This document shows, in pieces, positions 54,572 through 64,000 of a stretch of DNA of 64,000 bases (the first letter of the stretch is position 1; each line of letters opens with the position of its first letter). The notes beneath the pieces were generated by a model. That model had not been told where the DNA came from, made no database searches, and worked only from the letters and a program-made list of their open reading frames with translations. The stretch spans positions 3,534,001-3,598,000 of the forward strand of contig JBANAY010000003.1 in the NCBI GenBank assembly GCA_037952775.1, written 5' to 3'. The translations under genes were made by a program, and so were the position numbers. Origin of the DNA: Clonostachys chloroleuca (taxonomy: Eukaryota; Ascomycota; Sordariomycetes; Hypocreales; Bionectriaceae).

Positions 54572-55312
54572 TTTCGGTTTTGTCACGAATTGATGGGGAT
54601 GTGTTGCGGTTGGGGGAGTTGTTGAAATAGGTTGGTCTACCTATCTCAGTCGCAACTTTTTTTTTTTTTTTTTTTTTTTTTACATGTGTGGAAATTTTCC
54701 AGGTCGCGATTTTCCTCAAGCAGAGCTTGGACAGCTACGAGGGCCCCGATTGGCTTAGAGGGGGGCTAGTGGAATATGTCGGATAAACCATCGACCGAGA
54801 GCTAAAAGTGTACGTATCTCATCCTATCAGCCACTTTGCCACTGGAAACTGTCACCGCCACTTGGACTCAATTGCGCCACCGATGACGTCGGAACAAGGC
54901 CCAAGGGAGGAAGGGTAACTTCGCTGCACCAGGCAAGCTGCATGCGCTCCACGGATTCACGTCTGGCACAGCTCGCGATTGTATGAAGACTTTTGAGTTT
55001 AACAAGAGCTATACCTACGGTAAAACGGGTATCGATTGATATACTACTCTGGGGGTGAGGGAAACTTAGGGTACGGTACGTAGTCCTGACAACTTCTACC
55101 TAATTTTAACTATAGTCGTCACTCCGCGAAAATCCTACACAGAAAAAGGCCCAGCATCAAAAATAATTGGACCAACAAGGAGGAGTATCCAAGCCAACCA
55201 TTGAATCATGAATGAAATAACCACAAGGAAACCCAAGCCAAAACCCCAACACGCTGTAGAGAAACTGTTCGAAGCATTGAAAGAAAACTTCCGGCCTGGG
55301 AAGAATAAAAAA
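54572..55312. other. Intergenic region, GAR1 promoter and SLM-like 3' end
   Basis: Contains the poly(dT) tract and otherwise unremarkable sequence. No ORF with family resemblance was seen. The ORF starting 55208 only overlaps the end of the next gene on the other strand. Confidence 0.5.
54657..54681. promoter_or_regulatory. Poly(dA:dT) tract upstream of GAR1
   Basis: A run of 25 T on the + strand (25 A in the direction of GAR1), 86-110 bp before the GAR1 start codon. Such tracts exclude nucleosomes in fungal promoters of ribosome-biogenesis genes. The role here is inferred from position. Confidence 0.6.
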
Positions 55313-58004
55313 CTATGCTACCCCTGTTCGCGGGAAACCTCCAGGAATGTGGAGGTTAGATATAGTATTTACACTGTCATTCCTAGTTGTGTTCTTGCTA
55401 GGCCTAGTTGGTTCAGACGAGCCATCACGGGGCAACATATTCTCAGCAGGAGCATGGAAAGTGCTTTCCGTCAACGTGGTAGAGGGAGTTAGGATATCAT
55501 CGGAAGCTGGCTGATGCCCTTGTTGGTGGAAGTTTGTTGCCTGCCCTGCATCGTTTCTTGCCTGGTTGAAATAGTCGCCTCCCGATGTGACAACATATGC
55601 GTTTGAATGACTGCTGTCATTTGATCCATCGGTTGCATTGGTTCGGGGATTCTGAGACCCGTTGCCGTGGCTTTCCAAGATGGCCACCTGTCCGATGGCG
55701 GTTGTCTGCTCACCACGATTGTCCTGGATTGGTTGCGTAACGGGCTCACTTGTGTACGGGTTGACTCCGTCATACTGAGCTACCTGGTCGGCAACAGCAG
55801 CGTGTGATGGTACATCCACGGGTGCCTGGCCCATCATTTCGCCGTAGCCCCTTTCGCGCTCTTGGTCATTTGTAGCAGCCGCATGAGATAGATGTGATCC
55901 GGGGAGGGCCTGGGTGGCAGCGATCAGATGGGCATCCTGGGGAACTGACTGCTGTTCATGGCCAATCGAACTTAGACTAGAGGGCGAACGACTGGCCTGT
56001 AAGCCGCGCTGTGCATTGACTTGGATATCAGATGGGAACCGCCCACCTGGATGTGATCGCCTGGACGCAGTGTCAGGTCTCGGACCGGGATTGACATCGA
56101 TTTGAGAGTCGGCAGAAAAGGGCTCTTCGTCGTCCTCGTCGACAATCCCGTCGCTGCTGGCTGAACGACGGGACGATTGGCTCAAGCTGCGCGTATGGTG
56201 GCGTACAAATTGACTGCGTTCCTCTGGGGTCTTCTCCGTCAGGGCCTTGATGTCCTCGTACCAGGCCATCATGGTATCATGGCTCTCCGCCCGGAATACC
56301 CATGTGTGGCCGCGGTGCATTGTGCCTGTCTGTCGACCTTTGAGAATGAATTTATTCGACGACCCTCCTTCGGTCGAATGGGATCCTAGTTTCTGCTCTG
56401 GCAGGAAAAGGGACATGACTGGAGCCTGGCCTTTGTCCGCAGATTTAAACTCGTGGAGGTGAGTGGTAGAAAGAACGTACCTAAGTATCAAAAGGTCAGT
56501 TGTCTGCGTTTGGCCATGGCGGGTGAAACTTACCATCCCGCAGTGTAGCTCTTCAGGTATTTGCTCTTTCGTTCTAGTAAACCAGCGCGAATCTCCTGCG
56601 CAGCCACGTGGTCCTGGCCGGGATAATGAATCTGCTCAGCGGAACGCAGTGGGATGGTTGGGTCGATGAATTGTTTATCATGGGTGACAAAATGAATCCA
56701 TTCCTGATCCTTGGGCATTGAAATAGGCCCGCTACGAAGCTCATCGATGATATTGTAGGCATTGTCCGCTTCGCGCTTGAGGATCCCAGCGTAGGCATTG
56801 TAAGCCTTCTGGATCTCGCCCACGACAATTGATTCAAGCTCTCGACCGGAATTCTCCAGGTTCAAGTAGGCCTAGAATGCACGGATTAATTAGATATTTA
56901 TAGCAGTACACGCTCAGCGTGTGGTAGTTGGGTGGTAGTTGGGCCATACCTGATGAAGATAATTTTCCTCATCTAGTTGGCGCTCTACTTGGCGGTCCAC
57001 AGCCAAGCGCATCAGGAATGGATCCTGCTTCCCAACGGTGCTGGCGTCATCCGCCTCATTCTTCCCAAGAACGTCCTGTAGGGTCCGCACCGCTTTGCGT
57101 GTGCCCTCCATTTCCTTGTCAACTGTGTTCTTGAAGTCACCTGATAGGTTCTTGATCTCTTTTATCTTTTGCTGGAGGTCGCTGCGCAATCCCGCGAGTG
57201 CTAGGATGACATCCTCCTCAATCTCCTTGGCTTTGTTGGCCTCGAGAATAGCATTCTTGTTATAGACTCGAAGAAACTGTAGCGCGTCATCGATGCCGGC
57301 GGATGTGAGGAACTCGGACGGTGTCGAGATATTGTTGGAAACGTTGGCAAGCTTCAGGAGAGCTTTCCCGCGGTTTTCGTAATGGGACTGGATCTCCCTG
57401 AAATAGGCAATTAGGTCCTTGAGAACCTTGCGCCAAGCTGCAACATTTTAGTTCTTATACACTCGTCACATGATGCTGGGTAATTGGTTCATTAGGCGCT
57501 TGTGGAAAGGAAACGAGACATACATTGAAATCGGTCAATTAGAACCTGGGTTGGGTTTCCAGAAGTCGGAACTGGACAGTAAAATGCGCTGTGAGCCTCG
57601 TTGGGGTCCGAGGCAGGGTTCAAAGCCAGGCTTTTGACACTACCAGCTCTCATGCTTCGACGGCTGCCGCTCCGGCGCAGACTCAGTGTACGTCGTGTCG
57701 AGCTCTTCTTCTTTAAGGAGTTCCCCCTGTTCGCCATGGCCAGCTGTTGCTGATCGTCACCAGGGTTGTAGCTCATGGTGTCAGCAGGCTGCGTGGCATC
57801 GTGGTGGTGGCCGTTTGGCCCGTCGATGATTGAGCTTCCACGTTGTGTAGCGTCCCACTCCTCAACGAAATGGCCTTGTTGTGACTGGTACTGGGCCTGG
57901 GAAGACCCATCAAGAGCAGGGGCGTAGGCATTTTGGCCGTCAAATTGTGGCTCGTGATATGATTGCCTCAACTGGGAGTTGCGGTACGACGCCGAGGGAT
58001 CCAT
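55313..58004 (-). CDS. Slm1/Slm2-type BAR-PH protein (PtdIns(4,5)P2- and TORC2-linked)
   Basis: Predicted 824 residues in four minus-strand exons: 58004-57524, 57437-56950, 56871-56534 and 56480-55313. Introns are 86, 78 and 53 bp, all GT-AG and in phase. Residues 1-150 are disordered, with a basic patch (KKKSSTRRTLSLRRSGSRRS). From about 150 to 425 there is a helical F-BAR-like region, starting RFQSWRKVLKDLIAYFREIQ and containing heptad-rich segments. A PH domain follows at about 425-520 (KYLKSYTAGWYVLST to WVFRAESHDTMMAWYEDI). The last 300 residues are low-complexity Ser/Gln/Asn-rich tail. Yeast Slm1/2 bind PtdIns(4,5)P2 at eisosomes and connect TORC2 and Ypk1 with sphingolipid and actin control. 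The match in domain order is clear; function here is by homology. The PH domain is split by the 53-bp intron. Confidence 0.9.
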
Positions 58005-60285
58005 GTTGGGTATGTCTCCGTGACGAGGTTCTGTCTACTCTGGTCAGGGAAGGTACTCGAAGGGATGCTATTCGGCGGGCTCCGTACAAATATACTTGCG
58101 TGTATCAAAGTTGGATTGATTCACACCCTCTAATGTGAGGTTTTCGGTGATGGCGTCCCCCACCCGACGAATTGGGCTTGGGCTGCCCCAAGCTGGAGGA
58201 TATTGACTGACTTCTGACGAGGTCTCCAGACGGGAGAGTGGGTGCAATGCCAGGGGAGCCTGACTATCAGATTGGAAGGTAAAGAATAGAGTTATGCATA
58301 CAAGACGAAGGGGATGAGGACGGGAGGCGCATGCATGTAGCAAAGACGAGGGTAATGGATAGTAGAGGGAGAGGAAGATGGTGGTGGAAGGGGGACGGTT
58401 GTGAATGTAATTAGACTGGATGGAAGTGCAGTGATGTGATGTGGGTTGCGCCCAGGCCAGAGAAATGTTGACGCAATGACAGGCGTTAGGATGGGCTGGG
58501 ATGCTCCCTTTGGGGGGCTCCTAGGCGACTTGGGAGGGGCCTCCGAGAGCTAGCTGGTTGATTAGGCCTGATTGGGCAAGGCTGGACCAGAAATTAGGTC
58601 TCTACGTCCTGTACGACCGCTAACCGGCAACCACTAGGCACCTATAGGGACAAGACTGTCTTGGACCTGGCATGCGGAATGCATGCCGACGCACATACAT
58701 TGGGTAGGTAGTCTGGCATCTACAGCGAGACGACGTGGCTATCAGATCTGGAGCCGGGCGCCAGTCCATGATGATCGTTATTTGTGCTGTGGGAGCGATC
58801 TTCCAATACAGCACACAGACGAGGCAGGCGGACGAACCTCTCTTTCACGCTAGACTTGGCGGGACTGGCGGACCCTGAAGATCGGGCCATGGGTGTCTTT
58901 GAGACTGATGAAAATGTGGTCTGTAATTCATGCAAAGCTCAGTAGAGCACTTGTTAGTGCCAAATAATGGGCTTCATCTTTGGCGCATCACTCGAGTATC
59001 CTTCCTCTCGCCTGGATGCTTCACCCAGGTACCTCTAAAGAAAGGCACCGCCACTAACTTTGTGTTATCCTGCATGGCCATTGCAACTCTTGCTGCACCG
59101 AACACATGCATGTAGGAGCCCTCGAGGGCCGAGAACCAGTAAGGTTTGCCTTCATTCATTCACGCATGTAGACACTTGCCGGGCCTTGGACGCTCCTCAA
59201 TTGACAGGTCCAATCAACTAAAGGTGGCCGTGTCGGGCTCCCATGCCGCGAATGACATGGCAAAGAGCCAAAATCAAGGTCTGACGTAGCACCTCGAGAG
59301 GGCAACTAACAATTTGCGACTCACATGCAAACAGCAGGGATCAGCCAGCTCTAGTGCCAAAAAGCCCCAGAGACAGCGTCATTCATCCAGGCGGGAGCAT
59401 ATTTCTCCAGTTTGGTCCTACGCACTTGGCTGCGTTAGACTGTCGATTGCCCAGGCCTAGCCAACTTGGTGACCCCTCCCCAGCTGCCTCCGAGGCACAG
59501 GGCAGGGCCGACTGGAGAAGAGGGCGCAGAGGCGGGGGAAGTGGACGCTCGCTTGGTCCGAGTCGCTCACAGCTCCGCCCGGTTGCGATGACGTAGTGGT
59601 TGGTATCATGATTTTTGGCTTCTGTCTCGCATCCAACAAGCACTCCCGCCAAAGGAAAGGTCAGCGCAGCATCAGAACATGGCCCCAGCCACGCGTTCCC
59701 CCACCACCTGCCCCGCATCGACATGGGCTTCCCTCCAGTTTCATCTGATTTCCTGCATTGGAGCATGTTATGTTGGGTGCATCATCTTACCGTCCCCGGT
59801 TCTATGAAGCAGAAGGAAAGACTGGCCCTCTCATTATAGTCAATGGCTTGTGTGTACTTTTATTGACAACTTTAAATTGTTCTGGTGGCAGGCAACATGT
59901 ACGTGCGCACCACTGCGGTCTGATCCTGGTCCGTCCCAGATAGATATCTACAAGCACACATGATGTCCCCGGCCAAGGTAGTTTCCCAACAATCCCTGAT
60001 CCGCCATGTTAAAAGTAATCCCAAAACGCCTCTTGCAGCCCAGTGAAATAAACAAAAATCAATAATAACAAGACCATACAAACTTAGCTTATCCCGATGT
60101 ATAGCTATTTGTACGTCCGAATCTGTCTACCTGACTGCCTCCTCTAGAGGTATCATGCTGCTCGTAAAGGCCGTATCAAAAACAATGTGCGTGTCCTGGG
60201 GGTACTCCCTGCGCTTCATAAAGCTGGCGCGCTTGAAAAAGAAAAGTATGAATGAAAAAAAGAGCACAAATGTCAAATTTGCTGC
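58005..60285. other. 2.3-kb intergenic region between SLM-like and LDB17-like genes
   Basis: Normal composition. It should hold the promoter and 5' UTR of the SLM-like gene (right of 58004) and the 3' UTR of the LDB17-like gene (left of 60286). Many short ORFs occur on both strands, none with a recognisable motif or codon pattern. No tRNA or repeat noticed. Confidence 0.5.
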
Positions 60286-61952
60286 TCATTCCGGAGACTT
60301 GACTGGCTCAGTAGGGGAGACTAGTTGAACCGTCCGCGTTCTCCCAAGCCGTCGTGGAGGCGGCGCTTTTGGGGGTATTTTCTTTGGCGTGCCATTGGCC
60401 GTCGAAGCGAACGGCACACCGTGACGATGCTTTGGAACCGTTGGCAACGGCTTCTTTGCTTTAGGTAACACTGGCACCTCCGAGGGCAGAGGCAGACCAG
60501 GAACACCCTCTTCAACTGCTCCGTTGGCGGTTTTATTCCTGCTTGGTGTCTGGACCCCTGGCTTTTCCATCACCTCGGCCACATTTGAGACGCTGATACT
60601 GCTGTCTGTCTGCGATGGGGAGAGACTGATGCCGAGGATTTTGCGAGCAACCTCTGCCTCTCCCTTGCCCTGCTCTGTGTCCAGCCATGAAACCTTGGAT
60701 ACGCGATCGACCAGTCGCAGCGTTGTTTCGTCGGCCGGAGCAAAATGAGCATTATGCGATCCACGTAGTATATGTAGGAGCCCCAAAACCTCGTCCTTTT
60801 TGTAGTGGGGTGGTTGGCTCAACTGTGTGTGAGCCAGGAGTGGATAGAGGACACGGAGATATGTATGTCGTAGTGCCATTTTCTCGTCCGGCAAGTCCAT
60901 CAAGTTTCGAATAATGACATCGAGCAACACCCTCAAATCATTTGTGTAAAAGTATTCATATGTTGCCTTGGTCGTGAAAAGGAGGTATAGAAGCTTTAGA
61001 ATCAATAGTTGAAGCGATGTTTCCGTTTCCCTGTTGAGAAGGAGAATGATGTTTTCGCCAAATGTCCGATAGTCGGGGCCATGGAGGCTAAGGCATTTGA
61101 CAATTCGATTCGTGAGGGGCGGGGTATCGGCGGCTACGTCTGTTGATGCTAGCATATACTGCTCGTTCAAGACCAGCTTTACCTCTGTCAGCATATGGTT
61201 GCTAGAACAACATCCCAGAGAAGGGCGGCATGGTGAATACTAACTAGAACTCTGATCGTAGGATAGTGGTATGGGTCGTGGACATCGTCCGACAGGTTCT
61301 GTATAATTCCAAAAAGATAGTGGATAAAGTCATCGTTGACTAGGAGGATATCATCTCGCCGGAGCCGTTCCATTCTAGACATCTCGTACATGAGCTGTAA
61401 AAGAAGCCGATGCAGCATGGGGTCGTCATCCTTGTGCGCATTCAGAAGCTCAAGAAGTTTGGGGAAGCAGGCCTCGTCAATCATGCGCGGAAATAGGGCC
61501 TCTTCGTGGTGGCCATCGAGGAGGAGGAAGCAGGATATGGCGTGGAGAGGGCCAGCGTCGTCCTCTTGCAGCAGGCTGTGGATGATTTGTTGCCGAACGT
61601 AGTCTTTATTATTTTGGAACAAGGGACTCCTTAACAGAAGATGTGAGCATGTGACGATGTGTTCCTGCGAGCAGTTGAGCAGTTCGCGGAGCTTGAGCGT
61701 GAGCTCCAGCCATGTGCGCAAGGCATCGTCTATGGCTTCGTGGCCGTCGCATTCGGTTTCTACACACGCTGTGAGGTCTTGGTAGAGGGGATAGATGTTA
61801 GCGGGAGAGACAACATTCATTAATGGAGGGATAGGAGCAAGGCCAATGTTAATGACGTTACAGATAACAAAAGCAATGCCGTATAGAAACGTACCACTCC
61901 AGATCTGTTCTCCCCCCTCAGTAGGAAACGAATCCTCCTCGAAATCTGCCAT
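60286..61952 (-). CDS. Ldb17/SPIN90-like endocytic actin-patch protein (DUF2013)
   Basis: Predicted 493 residues in three minus-strand exons: 61952-61895, 61777-61245 and 61176-60286. Intron 1 is 61778-61894 (GTACGT, CTAAC branch, AAG end). Intron 2 is 61177-61244 (GTTAGT, GCTGAC branch, AAAG end), giving RVLLVLNEQYM across the junction. The start MADFEEDSFPTEGGEQIW is acidic, as usual for fungal members. The middle, to about residue 400, is a leucine-rich helical domain (for example LLDVIIRNLMDLPDEKMALR). The C-terminus is basic and proline-rich (KKIPPKAPPPRR), fitting SH3-domain binding. Yeast Ldb17 is 491 residues and acts at cortical actin patches during endocytosis. Length and layout agree well. 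The 3' splice site of intron 2 is the least certain point. Confidence 0.85.
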
Positions 61953-62958
61953 CTTTACCGGGTGGATGCTGGATCAATCTCGCCTGCATCGGGGCCGTTT
62001 GTCCTCCTTGGCGGATGTCAGGTAGGTGGCTGAGTGCTGGGCTGAGTGCCGTGCCGTGCCGTGGCTTGCCCTACTCGAGGATGCTTGCCTCCGAGGAGGC
62101 TGGGGCAGCGACTTGGATCGATTACCTCTCGACAGACGTTTCGTGGGGCGGGGGGCGCAATTGGAGCCGCTGGTTGTGAAGAGGGGAGAGGGACGCCCAG
62201 TCGGGAGGGAGGAAAACGGGGGGGGGGGGGGGCTTTAACGCAGCCAAAGACGTGGCATGGAGCAGATACAAAGAACGGGAGAACAATTAGACAATAGCCC
62301 TCCCGAGTTGGTTCGCAATATATTACAGTAGTCAAGCGCCGACGAGGCGATTGAAGAAGGAGAAGTAGAAGAAGGATGTTGTTTGACGACAGTTTGGGTT
62401 TGGGGTTTGGTCGTTGCCGGGAACCTGCTGTAACGGTCAGTGGGGTCGTGGAATTGGGCCGCCCATCCAAGACGCTCCAACGCAATAGAGCCAGGTAGCT
62501 CCATCCAAGTACCGTTGATAAGTAGAGTAGGCAGAGGTAACCAACCACTTACTTACATACGTATATCTATGATGTCGCGAGAAGGGGGCATGATATACTG
62601 GTCAAGATAAATCTCACGGTTTGTCGCGAACACCCGCGCATACCTGACAACGGTGAGTGCAGCTCTGATGACCCAACGCATCAACTCGCAAGCTCCTCTT
62701 TCCCGGTCATTTCCATTAAGTATAGCTCTGTCTTTTTCTACTAAGGTACTATGGGTATTGATACTCTGTCTATTTCTATCTATGTTCATGATAGCTGCGC
62801 CATCTCCGAGGGTTTTTTTTCTTCTCCATTGACAGACGAGAAAGCCCTAAGCAAACAAGAGGTCGATCCTTCACGGGAACAGGCCCCTGGCGAAGAAACC
62901 CAAATGCTGTGAATAGTGTTGCAAATAAAATGAGGCGTAATGCTGCAAGCATATGGCC
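61953..62958. other. Intergenic region, LDB17 promoter and LRO1 3' end
   Basis: Contains a 15-base G run at 62218-62232. An ORF on the minus strand (62018-62548) is made of low-complexity Pro/Leu sequence and shows no family resemblance. No tRNA found. Confidence 0.5.
62218..62232 (+). repeat. G15 homopolymer
   Basis: Fifteen consecutive G about 270 bp upstream of the LDB17-like start. Prone to length variation and to sequencing error. Confidence 0.85.
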
Positions 62959-64000
62959 CTATAGCCTGCCGCTCTCGCCCTCCTCGCCCGTTTCTTGGCT
63001 CTCCTCCTCACCCTCCTCGTAGATCTTGACCCGAGCGGCGTACTTGCGAATGTTGCTGGCAACGTAGTTGGAAATGGTGGAGCCCTTGCCAGCCGCTACC
63101 TTGAGGATGAGCTCGTTCAGATTCTGCCTCCCCAGGATGTCAACGTGATCCGCCGTCTTGGGCCCTCCTCTGGGGCTGAACCGCTCCGGCTCGTGAGGCA
63201 TCTCTACAACTGTCACCTGGACTCCAGCGGGGTTGTACCTCTTCATCTGCCAGCCACGGTTGCACATGTACCCTGTGCTGAGCAGGTTGACAGTTCCATC
63301 ACCCTCACCCATGACCACCCCGTGGTCTACCTCTCCCTCCGTCAAGCCAACGTCAATGGTGATGTTTAGGTTTGTGAGCACCGAAGGTTCTGGTGGCCGG
63401 TAGTAGTAGGCACGCTCTGTTGGCTTCCCGAAGCCATAGAAGCAGTAAATCTTCAGGCTGGGCGCGAGGGGCAGCCTCGTTTCAAGCGGATTGATCCATT
63501 TGGCAGGATTCAATTCATTCGCTTCCACCTCGGCCTTGGTGTGCGCAACCCCGTGAGAGTAGCTAGACTTGACCTGATTCTGGTACCAGTCCTCTGTGGT
63601 ATTGAAGAGGTAGCTCAATGAATCACTAACGGTGAGGTTGCGGTCTGGTGATGTCCAGTTGGCGCCATAGTCACGGAAGTTGAGAAGTGTGCCGAATGAG
63701 ATGTTACGACCAGGCTGATCATCCGGAGCCCATGTCTGGTTGCCCCAGACGGCATCACCCCCCATGGGCAGCATGGAGGAGATGCCAGGCATGGCGCGGA
63801 ACAGCTCGGCGCGCTCCTCTTTGCTCAGGAACTTCTCGAGCCCGTAAATAGCAAATGCATTGAGCTGTGCCGTATCGCGCATCTCGCCGGACAGGACGGC
63901 TGTGAGGTCCTTGACGGCGCCAAGCATGCAGCCACTGATATTGATCCACGATTCAATGTGTCGCTCCACCCAGTCCTGGCCGCCTTTACCACCAAGGTCG
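62959..64000 (-). CDS. LRO1: Phospholipid:diacylglycerol acyltransferase (Lro1/LCAT family), C-terminal part
   Basis: C-terminal 346 residues, open to the window edge at 64000. The frame has no ATG start here and continues upstream of the GTG at 63967-63969, so the gene is partial. The enzyme moves an acyl group from a phospholipid to diacylglycerol to make triacylglycerol, in the endoplasmic reticulum lumen. Visible: QDWVERHIESWINISGCMLG; the catalytic Asp in GEGDGTVN (codon 63298-63300); and the catalytic His in ADHVDILGR (codon 63145-63147). The catalytic Ser lies outside the window. Several N-glycosylation sequons (NQT, NIS, NWT, NLT, NTT, NIT) agree with a lumenal domain. The tail is acidic (EEGEEESQETGEEGE). 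No intron is needed in the visible part. Yeast Lro1 is 661 residues. Confidence 0.92.
   Translation of the reverse strand, partial: DLGGKGGQDWVERHIESWINISGCMLGAVKDLTAVLSGEMRDTAQLNAFAIYGLEKFLSKEERAELFRAMPGISSMLPMGGDAVWGNQTWAPDDQPGRNISFGTLLNFRDYGANWTSPDRNLTVSDSLSYLFNTTEDWYQNQVKSSYSHGVAHTKAEVEANELNPAKWINPLETRLPLAPSLKIYCFYGFGKPTERAYYYRPPEPSVLTNLNITIDVGLTEGEVDHGVVMGEGDGTVNLLSTGYMCNRGWQMKRYNPAGVQVTVVEMPHEPERFSPRGGPKTADHVDILGRQNLNELILKVAAGKGSTISNYVASNIRKYAARVKIYEEGEEESQETGEEGESGRL

Noticed and set aside
62018..62548. Minus-strand ORF of 176 codons
   Set aside because: Low-complexity Leu/Pro sequence overlapping the promoter of the LDB17-like gene, with no family resemblance.
52165..64000. Lipid-metabolism gene cluster (PSS, SLM, LRO1)
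   Set aside because: GAR1 and LDB17 are interspersed, orientations are mixed, and these are housekeeping genes. Proximity is probably coincidence.

Overview
The window is from a filamentous ascomycete (Pezizomycotina, most likely Eurotiomycetes). Genes carry short GT-AG introns of 53-122 bp, often with CTAAC or CTGAC branch sites. All recognised proteins have clear fungal counterparts. A 46-kb block shows the signature of repeat-induced point mutation (RIP), which occurs only in fungi.

Layout. (1) 1-1137: 3' part of an HMCES/YedK-type SRAP gene on the + strand. (2) 1138-1855: ordinary-composition flank with no gene seen. (3) About 1856-47890: an extremely AT-rich island with sharp edges and no surviving gene. 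CpG, CpA and TpG are almost absent. It is made of nested, RIP-destroyed transposons. I could resolve: one complete Ty3/gypsy-type element with two 377-bp LTRs and a 5-bp target duplication (35333-42749), inserted into the gag of an older copy of itself; further fragments of that family; a second gypsy-like family (29506-34455 forward, about 9800-11590 inverted); a ~1.03-kb element family, here called R1, with at least seven substantial copies, two flanked by 12-13 bp direct repeats; a ~0.77-kb element, X, in two inverted copies; a further dispersed repeat, Z; and a 282-bp tandem duplication. Size, composition and gene emptiness make it a candidate regional centromere or other large heterochromatic block. 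(4) 47891-64000: a normal gene-dense arm.

The right arm holds, in order: a YIL108W-type zinc metallopeptidase with a jacalin-like C-terminus (+), CDP-diacylglycerol-serine O-phosphatidyltransferase (+), the snoRNP protein Gar1 (-), a Slm1/2-type BAR-PH protein (-), an Ldb17/SPIN90-like actin-patch protein (-), and the 3' half of a phospholipid:diacylglycerol acyltransferase (Lro1-type, -). Several concern lipids or the cell cortex (PSS, Slm, Ldb17, Lro1), but this looks like ordinary eukaryotic gene order, not an operon or a biosynthetic cluster.

Exon structures were worked out by eye from frame continuity, splice signals and remembered family features. They are the most likely models, not transcript-confirmed ones. 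The most interesting signals are in the RIP island: surviving CpA/TpG sites lie almost only in CAG/CTG context, the retroelement self-nesting can be resolved to the base, and R1 is an unclassified element.
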